DNA of 8,077 nucleotides. It comes from Thermoplasmata archaeon. Its GTDB lineage: Archaea; Thermoplasmatota; Thermoplasmata; Thermoplasmatales; Thermoplasmataceae. The notes under the pieces were generated by a model, which searched no databases, was not told the origin of the DNA, and worked only from the letters and a program-made list of their open reading frames with translations. The DNA is taken from the NCBI GenBank assembly GCA_021845325.1, contig JAKBRR010000063.1, forward strand, positions 1 to 8,077. Reading direction: 5' to 3'. Shown here piece after piece: positions 6,211-8,077 of the stretch (the first letter of the stretch is position 1; each line of letters starts with the position of its first letter). The position numbers and the translations under genes were made by a program.

Positions 6211-6921
6211 ATGGAAATAGGTACAAAAATAAAGGCAACAGAATTGCTTGGATATCAGAACGAGATTGCGAATAAAATTTATAAAATTGCAGACTACGTT
6301 TTTAAAAATGATGTTCGCTTAAAATTTTCTGGATTTTTACTTTCCGGACCTCCCGGAAACGGGAAGACAGAAATTGCAAAACAGGCAGCACTTCTAATAA
6401 GTAAGGGAGTATCGGTGAAAATATTTCTGCTTGATGGATCAGACATAGCTTCACCTAAATGGGGAGAAGCAGAAGAAAAGTTAAAAAAAGCCTTTAATGC
6501 AAACTCCGACAGCAGGCAGGTTGAGAAGAGGATAATAATTTTTGACGATATCGAAAGTACGCTAATGAGCAGAGATATAGAAATTGCGAAAGAGTGGCAC
6601 TTTTCCATTAACTCAGTAGCTTTTCATTTGCTAGACGATATAGATCATTCTAATACTCTTGTGTTGGCCACAACAAATAAGCCGGAAATGGTCGATCCTG
6701 CGTTGATTTCTAGACTATATCCAATTTCAATCTCTGCCCTAACGAAAGAGCAACTAAAAGAGTTCGCCGAGAAGTCAGTTAAGAGAGATATTTTTGAAGT
6801 TGACACCCAAATTGTATTACAGTCTTTGAAATCAAAGATCGACCAAGGAAAAATTAAATCCTTGAGAGATATTGAGCATGAGATATTGCTAGAAGTGGTA
6901 GAAATGATAGGTGGGAACTAA
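6211..6921 (+). CDS. Small single-domain AAA+ ATPase
   Basis: This encodes 236 residues after an AAGGA-type site (6204-6208). All AAA+ landmarks are present: Walker A GPPGNGKT (46-53), a pore-loop-like region (KWGEAEEKL, 83-91), Walker B IIIFDDIES (108-116), sensor 1 in ATTNKPEMVDP (Asn 156), and an arginine-finger-like Arg at 168 (ALISRL). A short C-terminal lid helical domain follows. The layout is that of classical FtsH/Cdc48-type modules, but with almost no N-terminal domain and no protease or helicase part. The second Walker B acid, normally Glu, is Asp (113), which may slow hydrolysis; Glu 115 lies two residues on. It probably forms a ring that loads or remodels the partners encoded around it; the substrate is unknown. 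Its TAA stop overlaps the next ATG (TAATG), indicating translational coupling. Confidence 0.88.
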   Translation: MEIGTKIKATELLGYQNEIANKIYKIADYVFKNDVRLKFSGFLLSGPPGNGKTEIAKQAALLISKGVSVKIFLLDGSDIASPKWGEAEEKLKKAFNANSDSRQVEKRIIIFDDIESTLMSRDIEIAKEWHFSINSVAFHLLDDIDHSNTLVLATTNKPEMVDPALISRLYPISISALTKEQLKEFAEKSVKRDIFEVDTQIVLQSLKSKIDQGKIKSLRDIEHEILLEVVEMIGGN

Positions 6922-7370
6922 TGGAAACTAATAATGTAACAACAGAAGGAATAGTATTTCCCTATTCGGGACAACTGGAAATTGAGATTTACTTTAAGGA
7001 ATATAAGGATAGCTGTGCAAATGATTGCAGGAGGTTTTTGCACATGGGAAAAGGTAAAGAACCCCCACTAATTAGAAAATTAAAAGAAAGCCTCGGAGAG
7101 AATGCTGATGCGCTGAGTATACTTCCAAAGGATTATGCTTTGCTTAGACACGTTCCGATTAGCATAGAAGTTGAACTTGATGCAGGAAGCAGAAGATCTG
7201 GATCGGGGAAAGCTAGAGGAGGCCTTGAAATATATGATGTGTCTGGACTGAATGAAAATGTGATCTCGAAGCTAAAACAGGTATTAGACGAGGAAAGGAA
7301 AAAATCTAAGGAGGAAAAACTTCCTTGGTTCAGCTATTACAGGATTTATCTGAGGAGGGAAATGCTATGA
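6921..7370 (+). CDS. Unrecognised 149-residue cluster protein
   Basis: The ATG shares its A with the stop of the AAA+ gene, after a TAGGTGGG site (6909-6915), so the start is firm. The N-terminal part is strand-rich (GQLEIEIYFKEYKDSC, about 17-32) with two Cys (CANDC, 32-36). A basic stretch (MGKGKEPPLIRKLKESLG, 42-59) and a further strand (VPISIEVELD, 78-87) follow. Next is a Gly/Ser/Arg-rich loop, GSRRSGSGKARGG (89-101), that could contact nucleic acid or phosphate. It ends with a charged helix (KLKQVLDEERKKSKEEK, 116-132) and a basic tail. No family is recognised. Overlaps on both sides suggest a fixed stoichiometry with the AAA+ ATPase and the small protein that follows. Confidence 0.8.
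   Translation: METNNVTTEGIVFPYSGQLEIEIYFKEYKDSCANDCRRFLHMGKGKEPPLIRKLKESLGENADALSILPKDYALLRHVPISIEVELDAGSRRSGSGKARGGLEIYDVSGLNENVISKLKQVLDEERKKSKEEKLPWFSYYRIYLRREML
7352..7359 (+). promoter_or_regulatory. Strong ribosome binding site deciding the start of the 49-residue gene
   Basis: GAGGAGGG lies inside the 3' end of the 149-residue gene, eight bases before the ATG at 7367. It shows that the short frame starts at this ATG, overlapping the previous stop by ATGA, and not at the in-frame TTG at 7325. Confidence 0.7.
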
Positions 7371-7516
7371 CCAATGCCCAAGATTTAAGAAAAAAGATTT
7401 CCCTGAGCTGCATAAACGCTTTAGAGGAAAGAGTAAATAAAAGCAGAATTGGTCCGGAAGACACTAAAAGCATTATTGTTTCAGAAGTAGACAAAGTGGT
7501 AAGTGCTGAGTATTAA
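7367..7516 (+). CDS. 49-residue helical protein, unknown function
   Basis: The ATG at 7367 overlaps the upstream TGA by ATGA and follows a strong GAGGAGGG site, so this small gene is well supported. The product (MTNAQDLRKKISLSCINALE, continuing to VSAEY) is charged, has no membrane segment or metal motif, and should form two helices split near RIGPEDTK (27-34). Being encoded between the 149-residue protein and the SMC-like ATPase, it could be a small bridging subunit of a complex with them; that is inferred from order only. It is much shorter than DndE-type proteins, and I see no similarity to them. Confidence 0.7.
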   Translation: MTNAQDLRKKISLSCINALEERVNKSRIGPEDTKSIIVSEVDKVVSAEY

Positions 7517-7528
7517 GGGGAAAGTTTT

Positions 7529-8077
7529 ATGAAATTAAATATAAAAGGCGTACAAACAATTGAAAATTCATCTTTTGAATTTCCAGATAGTGGACTTGCT
7601 TTGATATACGGAGATAATTCGGTAGGGAAATCCTCTCTAATTAGAGCTATTGCTGCAGCAATCGCATATGATTCTTCCAACAGGGATGGTAGAATCTCGG
7701 AAGAACAGAAACTGCTTGGCATACTTCAGGATGGGAGTAAAGCCAACGCTGGGTTAATCAGTGCAGGTCTTGACGAAGCTCAGATAAATATTAGCAGCAA
7801 CCTGATCAATGAAGAAGTGCTCATTTCTAGAAATGGAAAGTTCAAAGGATCCAATCCAAGGTTTGTAATAACGAATGTGTTGAGTGATGTAAGTTGGATA
7901 ATGCGAATTCTAACTCATACGACTTCCGTGAAGGTAAGCGACTATCTTAAAGACTTCAATGATATGATTAAGAGATACGAGGATGTTATAGATGGAGTCA
8001 CAGAAACAAAAAGAGATTTGTTTCAAAAAATTCAGGAACTCAACAGAATGATTAGAGAATCCACTGAATCTCAAAAA
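7529..8077 (+). CDS. SMC/Rad50/DndD-like ATPase, N-terminal part
   Basis: The first 183 codons are in the window; the gene continues past the edge with no stop. The ATG lies 12 bases after the previous stop and follows an AAGGGGAAA site (7514-7522). The start MKLNIKGVQTIENSSFEF is the typical N-terminal strand pair of SMC-like ATPases, followed by Walker A GDNSVGKSS (28-36). Residues from about 135 on (DFNDMIKRYEDVIDGVTE onward) turn into a heptad-like charged helix, the expected start of the long coiled coil. The Q-loop, signature motif and Walker B of the C-terminal half are outside the window. Relatives include Rad50, RecF/OLD-type ATPases and DndD/SspC-type partners of phosphorothioation systems. 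Which subgroup it belongs to cannot be told from this part. It is the last visible gene of the plus-strand operon. Confidence 0.85.
   Translation, partial: MKLNIKGVQTIENSSFEFPDSGLALIYGDNSVGKSSLIRAIAAAIAYDSSNRDGRISEEQKLLGILQDGSKANAGLISAGLDEAQINISSNLINEEVLISRNGKFKGSNPRFVITNVLSDVSWIMRILTHTTSVKVSDYLKDFNDMIKRYEDVIDGVTETKRDLFQKIQELNRMIRESTESQK

Noticed and set aside
7325..7366. TTG start extending the 49-residue protein to 63
   Set aside because: The GAGGAGGG site points to the ATG at 7367 with an ATGA overlap, and the extension is only the other frame of the 149-residue gene.
6211..8077. Wadjet/condensin-like or canonical Dnd system
   Set aside because: The gene sizes and order do not fit JetABCD, and no DndB- or DndE-like protein is visible. 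Only general kinship of the ATPases can be claimed.
1..8077. CRISPR array, tRNA or rRNA genes
   Set aside because: No regularly spaced repeats, no cloverleaf-like sequence with a T-loop GTTCRA core in the right context and no rRNA-like conserved stretch were seen by eye.

Overview
The window looks like archaeal chromosome, most likely an AT-rich euryarchaeon of the Thermoplasmatales type. This is an inference. The support is that several genes have an archaeal TATA box about 25 bases before the ATG and no Shine-Dalgarno site (leaderless mRNAs), that genes inside operons instead carry GGAGG/GGTGG-type sites, and that Arg is mostly AGA/AGG. There is no rRNA, tRNA or CRISPR array to fix the taxon.

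Left part (1-1907): remains of an integrated plasmid- or virus-like element. A repetitive, T-rich stretch is followed by an intact gene for an AT-hook/ribbon-helix-helix-like coiled-coil protein (87-857). Coupled to it by ATGA is a C2H2 zinc-finger gene broken by three frame changes (854-1394). A 42-codon GTG-start ORF (1469-1597) and a frame-shifted relic of a possible winged-helix protein (1624-1896) follow.

Middle part (1908-4453): an intact, leaderless, acidic protein of unknown function on the minus strand (1908-2888). Divergent to it is a dead gene (3007-3579) that keeps one reading frame for 190 codons but has four internal stops and a damaged HExxH metallopeptidase-like motif. Next come an intact 141-residue protein with a possible PUA/EVE-like core (3708-4133) and a gene-poor stretch with a 9-bp inverted repeat and a possible 27-residue hydrophobic peptide.

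Right part (4454-8077): the most interesting section, a well-preserved divergent gene cluster. On the minus strand is a PAPS-reductase-family PP-loop ATPase with a C-terminal Cys cluster, of the class that includes DndC and SspD. On the plus strand, tightly packed, are a zinc-ribbon plus winged-helix-like protein, a small single-domain AAA+ ATPase, two unrecognised small proteins joined by stop/start overlaps, and the N-terminus of an SMC/Rad50/DndD-like ATPase that runs off the window. An 8+8 bp perfect palindrome lies between the two arms, next to the promoter of the PP-loop gene. A sulfur-transfer enzyme beside an SMC-like ATPase recalls DNA phosphorothioation (Dnd/Ssp) systems, but the AAA+ ATPase, the zinc-ribbon protein and the two small proteins do not match any such system that I recognise. 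My working reading is a possible undescribed nucleic-acid modification or defence module, next to a graveyard of mobile-element genes.
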